Positions 30,723-42,624 of a stretch of DNA of 64,000 nt are shown here, piece after piece. The DNA is from Flaccisagitta enflata. Lineage: Eukaryota > Chaetognatha > Sagittoidea > Aphragmophora. A program made the translations under genes and the position numbers. The notes beneath the pieces were generated by a model. The model was not told the origin of the DNA and searched no databases. It worked only from the letters and a program-made list of their open reading frames with translations. Positions within the stretch are counted from its first letter, which is position 1; every line of letters starts with the position of its first letter. The stretch covers positions 67,208,001 to 67,272,000 of the forward strand of contig OZ231126.1 of the NCBI GenBank assembly GCA_965153355.1, written 5' to 3'.

Positions 30723-31147
30723 CTAAGAGCTTACACTGGCAATGAGAATTTGAGATCGTTTTGTAGAAATGCGACTACAGTTGCCTACAATGGTAGTCAG
30801 GGAGATTATCATCCCCACAAACCCTGCAAGTCTTTTGACCGGGCAACTGTCTAGGGCAAGCAATTCATCGCAGACATTTTTTATCTTTTCCACTCTATGG
30901 GGAGCAGCGGCAATGGAGCCTACCTCCGCGTCCCAAATGAAGCCAAGCCACTCCATCTTTTGAGTTGGTTCCCAAACACACTTTTTGTTGCTATAAACCG
31001 AGCCCGACCATATCAGGTCTTTTCTTACATGGTCGCGATTTACAATAGCTGCCGTTTTGGTCTCATTGAAAAAACCTCCGTCATCAAGAAATTTAATGAC
31101 AGGAATTACAAGACTCCGCCAATGTGAGACAAGAGGACGGTATATTC
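30723..31147 (-). pseudogene. Reverse transcriptase C-terminal fragment, DIRS-like
   Basis: RPLVSHWRSLVIPVIKFLDDG contains the RT active-site motif as FLDD (about 31080-31091). Then KKCVWEPTQKMEWLGFIWD and KRLAGFVGMIISL follow the thumb/connection pattern of DIRS and related RTs. Upstream fingers and palm are lost where the macrosatellite begins. An in-frame amber codon (30723-30725) separates it from RNase H. Confidence 0.75.
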
Positions 31148-34100
31148 GTCTCCTTCCGGGCCGCTGCCCAAAAACCCGAAAAAACCCGGAAAAATCCGGA
31201 CAAATCCGGACAAATCCGGACAAATCCGGACAAATCCGGACAAATCCGAAAAAATCCGGAAAAATCTGGAAAAATCCGGAAAAATCTGGAAAAACCCGGA
31301 TTTAAGGCCTGAGAGGCCGGATTTGAGGCTTGAGAGGCCAGATTGGGGGTCTGAGAGGCCAGATTTGAGGTCTCAGAGGCCAGATTTGAGGCCTGAGGAA
31401 CCTGATGGGGGGGACGAACGGACGGACGGACGACCGAATGAACGGACGACAAAAGTCCCCCTGTGATCTACAGGACTTCGTCTGCCCAAAAACCCGGAAA
31501 AATCCGGAAAAATCCGGAAAAATCCGGAAAAATCCGGACAAATCTGGACAAATCCGGACAAATCCAGACATATCCGGACAAATCCGGAAAAATCCGGAAA
31601 AATCCAGAAAAATCTGGAAAAATCCGGATTTGAGGCTTGAGAGGCCAGATTGGGGGTCTGAGAGGCCAGAGTTGAGGTCTCAGAGGCTGATTTGAGGCCT
31701 GAGGAACCTGATTGGGGGACGAATCGACGGACGGACCACCGAATGAACGGGATTTAACGAAAGTCCTTCGCCGCATCAAAACCCGAAAAATCCGAAAATC
31801 TCGAAAAACTGAAAATCCGACAAATCTGACAAATCCGACAAATTCAGACATATCCGACAAATTCGAAAATCCGAAAAATCCAGAAAATCTGAAAATCCGA
31901 AAAATTCGGAAAAATCCGAAATCCTGAAAACCTGAAAAAACTCGGATTTGAGGGCCTTAGAGGCTGGGATTGAGGCCTGAGAGGCTGGATTTTGAGGCTT
32001 GAGAGGCCAGGTTGGGGGTCTGAGAGGCCAGATTTGAGGTCTCAGAGGCCTGAGGACGGGGGGGATGGGGGGGACAAACGGACGAACGGACAACCGAATG
32101 AACGGACAAACAAAAGTCCCCCTGTGATCTACAGGACTTCGTCTGCCCAAAAACCCTGAAACATCCGGAAACCTCCGGAAAAATCCGAAAAAAATCCGGA
32201 AAAAAACCGGAAAAATCCGGAAAAATCCGGAAAAATCCGGACAAACCCGGACAAATCCGGACAAATCCGGAAAAATCCGGAAAAAACCCGGAAAAATCCA
32301 GAAAAATCCAGAAAAATCCGGAAAAAATCCAGAAAAATCAGAAAGGCTTGAGAGGCCAGATTGGGGGTCTGAGAGGCCAGATTTGAGGTCTCAGAGGCCA
32401 GATTTGAGTCCTGAGGAACCTGATGGGGGGGACGAACGGACGGACGGACGACCGAATGAACAGACGAACAAAAGTCCCCCTGTGATCTACAGGACTTCGT
32501 CTCCTTCGAGGCCGCTGCCCAAAAACCCGGAAAAATCCGGACAAATCCGGACAAATCCAGACAAATCCGGGAAAATCCGGAAAAATCAGGAAAAACCCGG
32601 ATTTGATGCCTGAGAGGCTGGATTTGAGGCCTGGGATGCCGGATTTGAGGCTTGAGAGGCCAGATTGGGGGTCTGAGAGGCCAGAGTTGAGGTCTCAGAG
32701 GCCAGATTTGAGGCCTGAGGAACCTGATGGGGGGGACGAATGGACGGACGGACGACCGAATGAACGGACGAACGAAAGTCCTTCGGGGCTGCTGCCCAAA
32801 AACCCGGAAAAACCCGGAAAAATCCGGAAAAATCTGGAAAAATCCGGACAAATCTGGACAAATCCAGACAAATCCGGACAAATCCGGACAAATCCGGACA
32901 AATCCAGAAAAATCCAGAAAAATCCGGAAAAATCCGGAAAAAATCCGGAAAAATCCGGAAAAACCCGGATTTGAGGCCTCAGAGGTTGGATTTGAGGCCT
33001 GAGAGGCATGGACGGAGGCTTGAGAGGCCAGATTGTGGTCTGAGAGGCCAGATTTGAGGTCTCCAGAGGCCTGGAGGATGGGGGGATGGGGGACAAACGG
33101 GATCTACCTGACGACGAATGAACGAACGGACGAACAAAAGTCCCCCTGTGATCTACAGGACTTCGTCTCCTTCGAGGCCGCTGCCCAAAAACCCGGAAAA
33201 AGCCGGGAAAATCCGGAAAAACCCGGAAAAATCCGGATAAATCCGGTAAAATCCGGACAAATCCGGACAAATCCGGACAAATCCAGAAAAATCCAGAAAA
33301 ATCCGGAAAAATCCGAAAACCCGGAAAACCTCGGATTTGAGGCCTGAGAGGCCGGATTTGAGGCTTGAGAGGCGATTGGGGTCTGAGAGAAGCCAGATTT
33401 GAGGCCCCAGAGGCCAGAGAGGCCTGAGGAACCTGATGGGGGACGAACGGACAGACGGACGGACCGAATGAACGGGATGGTGAACAAAACTCCCCTGTGA
33501 TCTACAGACTTGCCTCTTCAAGCTGCTGCCTAAAACTCCGAAAAACTGATAACCGACAAATCCGACAAATCCAAAAATCTGAAAAATCTGAAAAATCTGA
33601 AAAACTGAAAAAAACCGGAAAACCTAGATTTGATGCCTGAGAGGTTGGATTTGAGTCTGGGAGGCCGGGATTTGGAGGCTTTAGAGGCCAGATTGGGGGT
33701 CTGAGAGGCCAGATTTGAGGTCTCAGAGGCCAGATTTGAGGCCTGAGGAACCTGATGGGGGGGACGAACGGACGGACGGACGACCGAATGAACGGACGAA
33801 CGAAAGTCCTTCGGGGTTCTACGGGACTTTGTCTCCAAAAGGGCCGCTGGCCAAACACTGAAAACTGAAAACTCCGAAAACTGGATAATCCGGTAAAATC
33901 CGGACAAATCCGGACAAATCCGGACAAATCCGAAAAAATCCGGAAAAATCCGGAAAAATCCAGAATAATCCGGAAAAATCCGGAAAAACCCGGAAAACCC
34001 CGGATTTTAGGCCTGAGAGGCTGGATTTGAGGCTTGAGAGGCCAGATTGGGGGTTTGAGAGGCCAGATTTGAGGTCTCAGAGGCCAGATTTGGAGGCCTG

Positions 34101-35433
34101 AGGGAATCTGATGAGGATGAATTTGATTGCGGACAACCGAATGAACGGACGAACAAAAGTCCCCCAGTGATCTAGTGGACTTCGTCTCCTTCGGGGCCGC
34201 TGCCCAAAAACTCCGCAAAAATCCGGACAAACTGACAACCGACAAATCCGGACAAATCCAAAATCCAGAAAATCCGAAAATTGTCAGGAAAAAACCAGAA
34301 AAACCCGGATTTGATGCCTGAGAGTCTCGATTTGAGGCCTGGAGAGGCCGGATTTGAGGCTTTAGAGGCCAGATTGGGGGTCTGAGAGGCCAGATTTGAG
34401 GTCTCAGAGGCCAGATTTGAGGCCTGAGGAACCTGATGGGGGGGACGAACGGACGGACAGACGACCGAATGAACGGATGAACGAAAGTCCTTCGGGGCCG
34501 CTGCCCAAAAACCCGGAAAAATCCAGAAAAATCCGGAAAAATCCGGAAAAACCCGGACAAACCCGGACAAATCCGGACAAATCCGGAAAAATCCGGAAAA
34601 AACCCGGAAAAATCCAGAAAAATCCAGAAAAATCCGGAAAAAATCCAGAAAAATCAGAAAAAATCCGGAAAAATCCGGAAAAACCCGGATTTGAGGCCTG
34701 AGAGGCTGGATTTGAGGCCTGAGAGGCTGGATTTGAGGCTTGAGAGGCCAGATTGGGGGTCTGAGAGCCCAGATTTGAGGTCTCAGAGGCCAGATTTGAG
34801 GCCTGAGGACTGGGGGGATGGGGGGGAAGAACGGACGGACGGACGACCGAATGAACGGACGAACGAAAGTCCCCCTGTGATCTACAGGACTTCGTCTCCT
34901 TCGGGGCCGCTGCCCAAAACTCCGGAAAACCTGGAAAAATCCGACAAATCCGACAAACCGAAAATCCGAAATCCAGAAACTGCAATCCGAAATCCGGAAA
35001 AAACTGAAAATCCAAAACTGAAAAATCGAAAACCGAAATCTCGAAAAACCCGAAAACCTGGACGAGGGGTCTGAGAGGTTGATTTGAGGCCTGAGAGGCC
35101 AGATTTGAGGCTTGAGAGGCAAGATTGGGGGTCTGAGAGGCCAGATTTGAGGTCTCAGAGGCCAGATTTGAGGCCTGAGGAACCTGATGGGGGGGACGAA
35201 CGGATGGACGGATGGACGACCAAATGAACGGACGAACAAAAGTCCCCCTATGATCTACAGGACTTCGTCTCCTTCGGGGCCGCTGCCCAAAAACCCGGAA
35301 AAATCCGGAAAAATCCGGAAAAATCCGGACAAATCCGGACAAATCCGGACAAATCCGAAAAAATCCGGAAAAATCCGGAAAAATCCGGAAAAATCCGGAA
35401 AAATCCGGAAAAATCCGGAAAAATCCGGAAAAA
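31148..35433. repeat. Macrosatellite of 13 F3-like units (about 285-400 bp each)
   Basis: Each unit has GTCTCCTTCGGGGCCGCTGCCC (variants), then 10-bp repeats AAAAATCCGG / ACAAATCCGG, then 21-bp repeats of the type GAGAGGCCAGATTTGAGGTCT, CCTGAGGAACCTGATGGGGG, a GGAC/GACG run, GAATGAACGGACGAAC and AGTCCCCCTGTGATCTACAG. Unit starts are near 31150, 31480, 31770, 32140, 32500, 32785, 33165, 33515, 33830, 34190, 34490, 34890 and 35265. Long open frames (SGFFRIFPDF repeats) come from the 10-bp period. Confidence 0.9.
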
Positions 35434-35484
35434 TCCGATCATAGCACTTTTCATCAAATCTGATGAAAAGTGCTATGATCGGAT
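35433..35484. other. Perfect 24-bp stem hairpin with 4-nt loop
   Basis: Arms 35433-35456 and 35461-35484 are exact reverse complements (ATCATAGCACTTTTCATCA core) around the loop AATC. It starts in the last AAAAATCCG unit of the macrosatellite, so the boundary itself is folded back. Confidence 0.95.
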
Positions 35485-35688
35485 ACCATACTGATGCTGA
35501 TACCATTCAAGGATTGTCATAACAATTCACTTCCCCTTATGTTTTCTCTTACCCAATTTGAAATACTTCTTTATGGTTAAAATGTTATTCAAAGCAAGTA
35601 TCTAAATTCACTTAAAGTTAACATATTTTTTGCTCCACTATTGATAGGAACTTAAATATGCAAACCCTATTTTAGTAATAGAGTGGTA
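35485..35688. other. Unassigned AT-rich interval
   Basis: Nothing recognised. Confidence 0.4.
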
Positions 35689-36224
35689 TAGTAAAAGTGT
35701 TAGATGGTAAGCGGTACCCGTTGCCCCTATGTGAGTCTATGTTTGTGTGAGGTGGTCAGAGGGGCAGCTGCAGCGGCCCCGAAGGAGCCGATGACCTATG
35801 CTGTTTTTTTTTTTGGCCTCAAGGATGGAATTAGGGCCTGAAGGCTGGAATTGGGGCCTTGAGGCTTGGATTAGGGCCTTGAGGCTGGGGTTTGAGCTTC
35901 GAGGCTGGGATTTCAGCTTCAAGGCTGAGATTTGAGCTTCCAGGCTGGGATTTCAGCTTGGAGGTTGGGATTTATGCTTAGGGGCAGGGATTTGAGCTTG
36001 GAAGCTGGTATTTGAGCTTCGAGGCTAGGATTTGAGCTTCAAGGCTGGGATTTGTGCCTTGAGACTGGGATTTGAGCCTAAGGGCTGGGATTTGAGCCTC
36101 AAGGCTGGGATTTTAGCCTGGAGACTGAGATTTGAGCCTCAAGGCTGGGATCGAGTCAAGGGATTTGGAGCCTCAAAGCTGCATTAGTCTCGAGACTAGA
36201 TCAGCCTGAGGGGGGACAGAGAAG
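35689..36224 (+). mobile_element. F3 element
   Basis: Decayed head TAGTAAAAGTGTTAGATGG, AGCGGTACCCGTTGCCCC, CAGCGGCCCCGAAGGAGCC, GATGACCTATGC, then about 18 units of 20 bp (GAGGCTGGGATTTGAGCTTC type). The tail is unclear and merges with the next element. Confidence 0.75.
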
Positions 36225-36754
36225 CACAGCCGCAAAGCGCAGATGGTCCGGTGGTACCGTGCCCTGCTTACAGGTTGTGGAAGAGGGGGAAAGGGCCCTG
36301 AAGGGGTCGATGACCCAGCCATGGCGCTCTTCTCACGTTCGCACCCCCTCCCCCCAACTCCGAGGCCCATTCAGCCTGCAGGCTCCATATCCAAGGCTTT
36401 CGAGGCCCAAATCCCAAACTTGAGGCCCAAATCCCTTGGGGCTGGAATTTGGGCCTTGGGGGTGGGGATAAGGGCCTGGAGGTTGCGGGGCCTCAAGACT
36501 GGGATTTGGGCCTCGAGGCTGGGATATGGGCCTCAAGGCTGAGATATGGGCCTCGAGGCTGGGGGGAGGGCGGGTACGGACGTAGAAGAAGGAGAAGAAG
36601 GAGAAAATCCCCCATATGTGTAAAAGCATAGGTCATCGACCCCTTCGGGGCCGCTGCCCAAAAAGGAGAAGAAGAAGAAGGAGAAGAAGGAGAAATTTCC
36701 CTTATGTAAAAACATAGGTCATCATCCCCTTCGGGGCCGCTGCCCAAAAAGTGC
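36225..36754 (+). mobile_element. F3 element, foldback form with extra tail
   Basis: GCAAAGCGCAGATGGTCCGG, GGTACCGTGCCCTGCTTAC, GGGCCCTGAAGGGGTCGATG, about 20-bp GAGGCCCAAATCCC repeats inverting near 36440, GCATAGGTCATCGACCCC, GGGGCCGCTGCCCAAAAAGG, then a second short tail (36661-36754) with the same AGGTCATCATCCCC...GCTGCCCAAAAAG end, a tail duplication. Confidence 0.75.
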
Positions 36755-36837
36755 CATTGTGGCAGCTGCGATTTGTAACTTGCAATTTGTTACTTGGCGC
36801 GCAAACTACGTTGCTTAGTTTCCCATTCAGTAAAACT

Positions 36838-37003
36838 TTGTTTTGTACATGCAGATGTTAATGGAAATCCGCCTATAACAAATATGAAATCTTAGTCCTT
36901 ATAGATCATTTCTTTTTATTTCCTTTATTGGCAATTCCAGAAATCCCCCTATAACAGTTAACATCTGTTGGTCCCTCGGCACCCGTTACTGTGGGGCTCA
37001 ACT
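36838..37003. mobile_element. Degenerate DNA-transposon piece (CCCTATAACAG type)
   Basis: TGGAAATCCGCCTATAACAA, ATTGGCAATTCCAGAAATCC, CCCCTATAACAG and GGGGCTCAACTGCA parallel the element at 39998 and pieces near 14690 and 45003-45230. Termini are not defined. Confidence 0.4.
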
Positions 37004-37487
37004 GCATATATTTTTGTCTGAGTCAATTATAAGATCAAGATGGTGATGGTAGACTGACTATTAGCTCCAGTATCATTGTAATCATCTCTCGAAAACTGTT
37101 CTCACCAATTAAAGGGCCTAACGTTCTCCCCGCGCAATCCAATCAGAACAATGTCCTTTACAGTCTGAAAAGCCACAATCAGCTCGATTGATTGATAGGA
37201 AAACACGAAAAACGGACGCGCCAATGCATCGACGGACGGACCGACAGTCAGGACCACGCGAAGAACCATCTCTCTTGAGAGAGGCACGTGGGAGGGTCTT
37301 ATGCGCAACTGAAAAATAAAACGAAGAAAAAATAGCGACAGAAAAATGGTGACAGAAAATGGTGACAAAAAAAATGTGAAGGAAAGAATGACTAGAGAGT
37401 GAATTGGTTCAACGCTTTTACGCCTCAGGTATGAAGAATTTCAACGACCTAGATATTTCTCCTTCACAGAGAATGAGGTTTCTTTGG

Positions 37488-37490
<3 letters not shown>
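37004..37490. other. Unassigned interval
   Basis: No convincing gene. A short GACGGACGGACCGACAG stretch (about 37231) suggests a decayed F1/F2 tetranucleotide run. Confidence 0.4.
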
Positions 37491-37567
<77 letters not shown>

Positions 37568-37718
37568 CTTCCTTCTTTTCATTCTTCTTCTTTTCCTTCT
37601 TCCTCTTTTCAGTTTCTGCTTCTTCTCCTTTCTATGTGTCTTTCTTTCATTCATTCTTTCTAACTTTCAATCTCTCTCTATCATTTTTTTACACATCTTC
37701 TTCTCTCCTCTCTCTCTT

Positions 37719-37763
<45 letters not shown>
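37491..37763. repeat. (CT)n microsatellites with a TTCTT-rich centre
   Basis: CT runs at about 37491-37554 and 37725-37763, with TTCTTC/TTTCTT sequence between. Confidence 0.95.
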
Positions 37764-37766
<3 letters not shown>

Positions 37767-37875
37767 ATCCCTCCACGGTCGACGAGAGAAGCAATCATCA
37801 CCTCTGCCTCCAGCCTCTACTCATCACAATTCGCATAATCTTCCCTGAGAAGCCAAATGCCTGCCTGCCTCCTCT

Positions 37876-38165
<290 letters not shown>

Positions 38166-38365
38166 AGAATCAGGGGGACTTGGAAATACTGACAAAGAGA
38201 CAGACGAAAAGACAGACAGATGGACGTATCTGTGCGACAGAGACCAAGTGAGACATGGCAAAGATATATACAGATGGACAAATTGACATTGGCGAGCAAA
38301 CATACACGTTTTCAGGAACTCGCACTCAAAATGGCGAACGGTGAGTTTCTAGAGATGACAATTAA

Positions 38366-38634
38366 GGGCGTGTTTCTAGTGAGCACCAAAAACGCGTTTG
38401 TTCCCGTAAAACGCGATCACAGCGTGAACACATATTCAAAAATTTCAACTGTCCCACGAGGGAGTGAGCGAAGTGAGTGAGCGAGCCCGTGAACGGAGCG
38501 AGCGAGCGAAGCGAGCGTAGCGAAGCGGAGCGCTGCGGAGCGAGTGAGCGGAGTGAGCGGTGCGAGCGAATGAACGTAGCGAGCGACCGAGTGGCCCCTT
38601 CAAAACGCGATCGTCTTTGACTAGAAACTACCCC
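38366..38634 (-). mobile_element. F4 element
   Basis: GGGCGTGTTTCTAGTGAGC to GACTAGAAACTACCCC, with GAGCGAAGCGAGCG interior. Flanks TAA and TCA suggest a decayed 3-bp duplication. Confidence 0.8.
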
Positions 38635-38639
38635 TCATT

Positions 38640-38800
38640 TCCGTTAACAGCGTGAGCAAATATTCATGAAATTTAAGCATCCCACAAGTGAGAGAGCAAA
38701 TTGAGTGAGTGAGCCTGTAAAAAGAGCGAGCCTGTAAATAGAGCGAACAGTGCGAGAGAACGAATATTGCGAGTGGACCTTTCAAAACACAATTTTCTCA
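38640..38800 (-). mobile_element. Degenerate second F4 copy
   Basis: AACAGCGTGAGCAAATATTC, CATCCCACAAGTGAGAGAGC and GAGCCTGTAAAAAGAGCGAG repeat the F4 layout without clear ends, directly next to the intact copy. Confidence 0.5.
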
Positions 38801-39415
38801 GGCCCTCAGTTACGCAGAAACAGGCCTTTGTAGAGAAACTCATCAAGTATAAGACGAAGAAGGTACAGGCTGAGCTTCTGGTATTTCAATGGACCTTCCA
38901 GATACTTCCAGAAACTACCATTGAAGGTAAAAATCGGGAGGGAAAAAATCATGGAACCGAAAAGTTGAATGCTGGAATTGAAAGGAATGAAAGTTGACGT
39001 GAAAAATCCCTTTTTTCATCCTCTAGTTTTTCCATTCCTTTTTTTTTTCCACACTAGAATCTACAGTCATAGGACAAGCCGGTGCATGTGTGAAAGAGCA
39101 CCAGTTCAATTATTTGTATCTAGCATTTGACATATTATATCTACATTGCTGCTTATCAATCTATACTCATGAATAATTCCCTATTGATAACATTTTATTT
39201 AAGTGCCATGTATAACATTTAACTGGTAATAATGAAAATGTTTTTTTTTAAATTGGAATGATTCTCAAATCAGAAACACTAATGGTGGATTTTGATGTTG
39301 TATGCAGGTCATGGAGTGTTGGCTACTGCCTGTCTGATGTCTAGTTCCTAACTTTTCCACCTTAACCCTTTCCTCCTTATCGGTTTCCTAATTTCTAACT
39401 CTCAATATTGGATGT
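38801..39415. other. Unassigned interval
   Basis: Short frames only; no repeat partner seen. A GGAAGTATCTGGAAGGTCCA-type dyad around 38890-38925 is the only structure noticed. Confidence 0.4.
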
Positions 39416-39419
39416 CTCG

Positions 39420-39608
39420 ACAGCCCCTTGGTCGGTCGGTCGGTCTGTCGGTCTGTCGATTTGTCAGCCAGCAACACTTTTGAAGCGCTATTTCATCGTT
39501 CTCAATTCACTGCCCCTCTCAGCCACATAACTTCCATCGCCCATTCTTCACATACTTCCCCTGCCTAACCGCAAGCGCCCACTTTTTGTCCGTGCATCCG
39601 GTCTAGTT
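39420..39608 (-). mobile_element. Degenerate F1-like element
   Basis: CTTGGTCGGTCGGTCGGTC, CACTGCCCCTCTC, TGCCTAACCGCAAGCGCCC and GTGCATCCGGTCTAG follow the F1 minus order; hairpin lost. Confidence 0.5.
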
Positions 39609-39997
39609 TTTTCTTCTTCCCTCGCTTCCGCTGGGTTTTTTTCCCCAAATCCCCACTTCACTTCAGCGGAACAGAAATTGGGGACGCGAAAAGTGGGCCT
39701 AATTTTCAAGTTTACGAGCACTGAAATTGATTTTATCCCTTTTTTAACTTCCATTTTTAGCTGGAGGTGTCGTCACTTTTTTTCTTATGTTAAGCTCTTC
39801 AAGTTGATAATGATTTGGTTTTTAGACGTGAGAGACAATCTGGCTCAGAGAGAGGCAGTCTTCACTGATGACTCATCAGCACTCATAGACAAGAGCTTGT
39901 CACAAGACTTAGCTTTGAGAGCATTTCTAGAGTCGACAAAAAACAAGAATTAGCTTTATAACTGATGCGGCAAACATTCTTGTTTTTTCGCTAAGGT

Positions 39998-40305
39998 ACT
40001 GTTACACCCCTGTAACAGGCCAAAAAGTAATGGAGATCTGCTTGAAACAAAAATGAAATCATAATCCCTTTATGTTATTTTCTTTAATCTTTTTCTATTG
40101 GCAATGACAGAAATTTGCTTGTAACATATAAAGATCGTCAGTCAAGAGATCAAAAAATTACATCCATTGTAGGCGGATATCTGTTATCGCCAATACAGAA
40201 ATTAAAAGATAATTATTTGAATTGAAAGGACCTAAGTTTTATATCCATTATGGTTGGATTTTCGTTATTCTTAGGTCCGTTGTAATAGGGTGTAACTGCA
40301 GATTA
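39998..40305. mobile_element. Short element with GTTACACCC terminal repeats
   Basis: CTGTTACACCCCTGTAACAG at the left and, inverted, CAGTTACACCCTATTACAAC at the right. The interior has inverted ATCTGCTTGAAACA / ATTGGCAATGACAG versus ATCGCCAATACAG blocks. No clear target duplication. Confidence 0.5.
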
Positions 40306-40514
40306 AAACCAACCAGTCTGTGAACATACAAATATAGAAAGGTAAGATCCAAGTCGATAAGATTGGGTAGAGTAAGGTAAGATAAGGAAGGTAATAAAAC
40401 TAATATCCAAGTCCCGCGCACTTTAGATCTTTTGTTGAGTGAGAAATGGAAATGAACCTCATGTGCTGATTTTCTTTAGAGAACAAAGTAGAGGAGGTAA
40501 CTACGACTGAGGGA

Positions 40515-40667
40515 CTGTTTCTACACGTGATAATCCTGTCTTTAAAGGGCCACTCAGTTGCTCGCTACGTTCATTCACTTGCACCGCTCACTCCACTCAC
40601 TCGCTTCAATAGGTTGTGCTCCCTCCAGTTGCTGACTCCATTTGCGAGCTCGCTCACAGTCGGTGGA
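40515..40667 (+). mobile_element. Degenerate F4 element, left part
   Basis: GGGCCACTCAGTTGCTCGC, TACGTTCATTCACTTGCACC, GCTCACTCCACTCACTCGC; the right half is replaced by the next element. Confidence 0.55.
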
Positions 40668-40957
40668 CAAAACATAATAAGTATACATATCATACCTTTG
40701 ATTTTGATCCAACTTAGTGATTATAAACAAAATATTATATGCAATAATCTGTTATCTAAATTACAGCCGGCAGTAATGAACAAAATATGGTTTGCAATAA
40801 CACATTGTTAGAATTACAGCCGGCTATACAGCTCCAATTTTGTATTATTACAGCTGGCTGTAATTTCTATCACCAGGTGTTGCACACAAACTTTTGTTGA
40901 TTATCAGTAACTTGGATCAAAGTTAAGGGTATGATATGTATACCTATTCTGTTTTGG
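40668..40957. mobile_element. Foldback MITE, about 290 bp
   Basis: CAAAACATAATAAGTATACA at the left and, inverted, CAAAACAGAATAGGTATACA at the right. Similarity continues through TATCATACC, TTTGATCCAA and TTAGTGATTAT for about 65 bp per arm. The centre contains repeated ATTACAGCCGGC-type motifs, themselves inverted. It interrupts an F4 remnant. Confidence 0.75.
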
Positions 40958-42477
40958 CAAATGTCACGGTTCCACAGCAAGCAGGAGGGCCGGACTTACT
41001 ACCAATCTACGTTAGCACAAGCTTCTGATACATCATAAGATGCGGATTAAATGGTTCAAAGACATTCATAACTACCCGATGCACAATTTCAAACCATTTT
41101 TTGTGACCCTCCCTACCCCTAGGGGGTCTAAAAATTTGGTCAAAGGGCTATTGTCTCCATTCTGTCTCCAGTAGAAAACAGCAAGCAAAACCAATCAAGA
41201 AATGTCTTCTCCTATGATTTTATGAGTTTTAATCAACTAGCACTAGTCCCACAGGATACACAAAAAAATTCAACTTAGTAAGCAAACTATAAGTTACCAA
41301 AAATTGGTATATAATTCAAATTTACCCCTGCTCGATTTTTTTGCTTTTTTTCTCTCGAGGCTGAATAGCATGATATTTATTTTTTTTTTACCTCCTTTTT
41401 CTTGAACATTAAGCATTTTTTCTTTTGCCATTCGATGGACAACTACTTGAGGGACATTCCCCTCCATTTTCATGTTATTGGGTTGATCCTAAGCAGAGAA
41501 ATAAAATTTTTCTTGGAGCGTATCAATTCGCGGCACACCCCCAAATTTAACTCCAACGCATACCTAACGCTTAAGATATTACCATGGTGGAATGACACAT
41601 TTTACATGAAATGCCGTGTATCCGGCCTTGTTCATGTGAAAGAGCGTGAAATTTTGATTCTACCCTGATAATTTGGAGTCTTAACTGCCAGACCTTTGGT
41701 CACAATGAAATTTTACATTTTGTCAGTCCTGAAGTGTGAACAGAATTGATAAGCTCATCGAACTATTCTCGTAGTTAATTTCTTCTTAACGGAGGTCAAG
41801 ATTTTGCAAACTTAGAAGGAAAAAAATGCAGTTTGTACAATTAACAAAAATGCCCATATCTCATGAACCTTTTGAGCTACACCCATGATCTTTTGCGGGA
41901 AAACAGACTTTACCAATAGAGATCAGGAGAAAAAATTTGGTCTTCTGAAGATGAGTCCAACCAGCCCAACCAGCCCAACCAACCTACCAGATGAAAAAAT
42001 GAAAAAGTGGCATAACTTTTGAATGAGTTTACTGATTTGGCTGAAATTTTGCGTGAAAGTTGTTGAAGAGTATCAACACTACGAGTATAAAGAAGAGCTT
42101 GGTAGAAAAAATTTTAACTGCACTGCTCAACCAACCAAAAATGATGCTTATAGAGATTTTTTGAAAATTCATGAAATTTGGATTTTTTTTCCGTGAAATA
42201 TCCTCACACTATTGCGTTTGAACATAATTTAGGTAAAAAATATTCTCATGTTGATTTTTTAACTACAATATGCTTAATTTTGTATTGTTTTGTTTACAAA
42301 ATCTGTCTAATTAAGCTTAATTTGCATGAAAAATGAGCTCAGTTAACAAAATTCTTCTAAGGATTTTGTAAATCTTACTTCATCAGCTATACAGTAATGT
42401 ATAGTTTTGTTGAATTTGAATCATTAAAAAAATGGCTATTTCTACCCCGACCAACTTGCCGTTTCTTGACATTTGCC
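40958..42477. other. Apparently unique AT-rich stretch
   Basis: No gene recognised. Contains an isolated F1 end (CCGTGTATCCGGCCTTGTTC, about 41612) and a short CCAACCAGC triplication (about 41950-41985). Frames of up to 88 codons show no domain. Confidence 0.45.
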
Positions 42478-42612
42478 TCTTGTCCACTGACAACTCACTC
42501 ACTTTGTTCACTTCTTCCTGGGACGGTTGAAATTGATGAATATGTGTTCACGCTATAAACGCAATTGAGGGGAATGATCGCGACTGTCATCACTGGAACC
42601 ACAGCCTGAAAG
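42478..42612 (+). mobile_element. F4-related fragment
   Basis: CTCACTCACTTTGTTCAC, GGGACGGTTGAAATTGATG, TATGTGTTCACGCTATAAAC and CACTGGAACCACAGCC: the right half of a degenerate F4. Confidence 0.55.
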
Positions 42613-42624
42613 GAAGAGAGAGAA

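Larger units (their letters stand above)
29406..31147 (-). mobile_element. DIRS-type YR retrotransposon relic
   Basis: Minus-strand order is RT thumb end, RNase H, DIRS-type linker domain, intron, YR N-terminal domain. This RT-RH-YR order is typical of DIRS-like elements. It is non-functional: 5' truncated at 31147 by the macrosatellite, an in-frame TAG at 30723-30725, a small deletion in RNase H, and YR broken at about 29406. No split direct repeats or internal complementary region of an intact DIRS element are visible. Confidence 0.8.

Noticed and set aside
31093-35506. Many long frames (up to 355 aa) with SGFFRIFPDF and LRPQIWPL repeats
   Set aside because: They come from the 10-bp and 21-bp repeats of the macrosatellite; similar peptides appear in several frames on both strands.
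39678-39953. 91-aa frame
   Set aside because: No start context or domain, bordered by decayed F1-like and transposon pieces.
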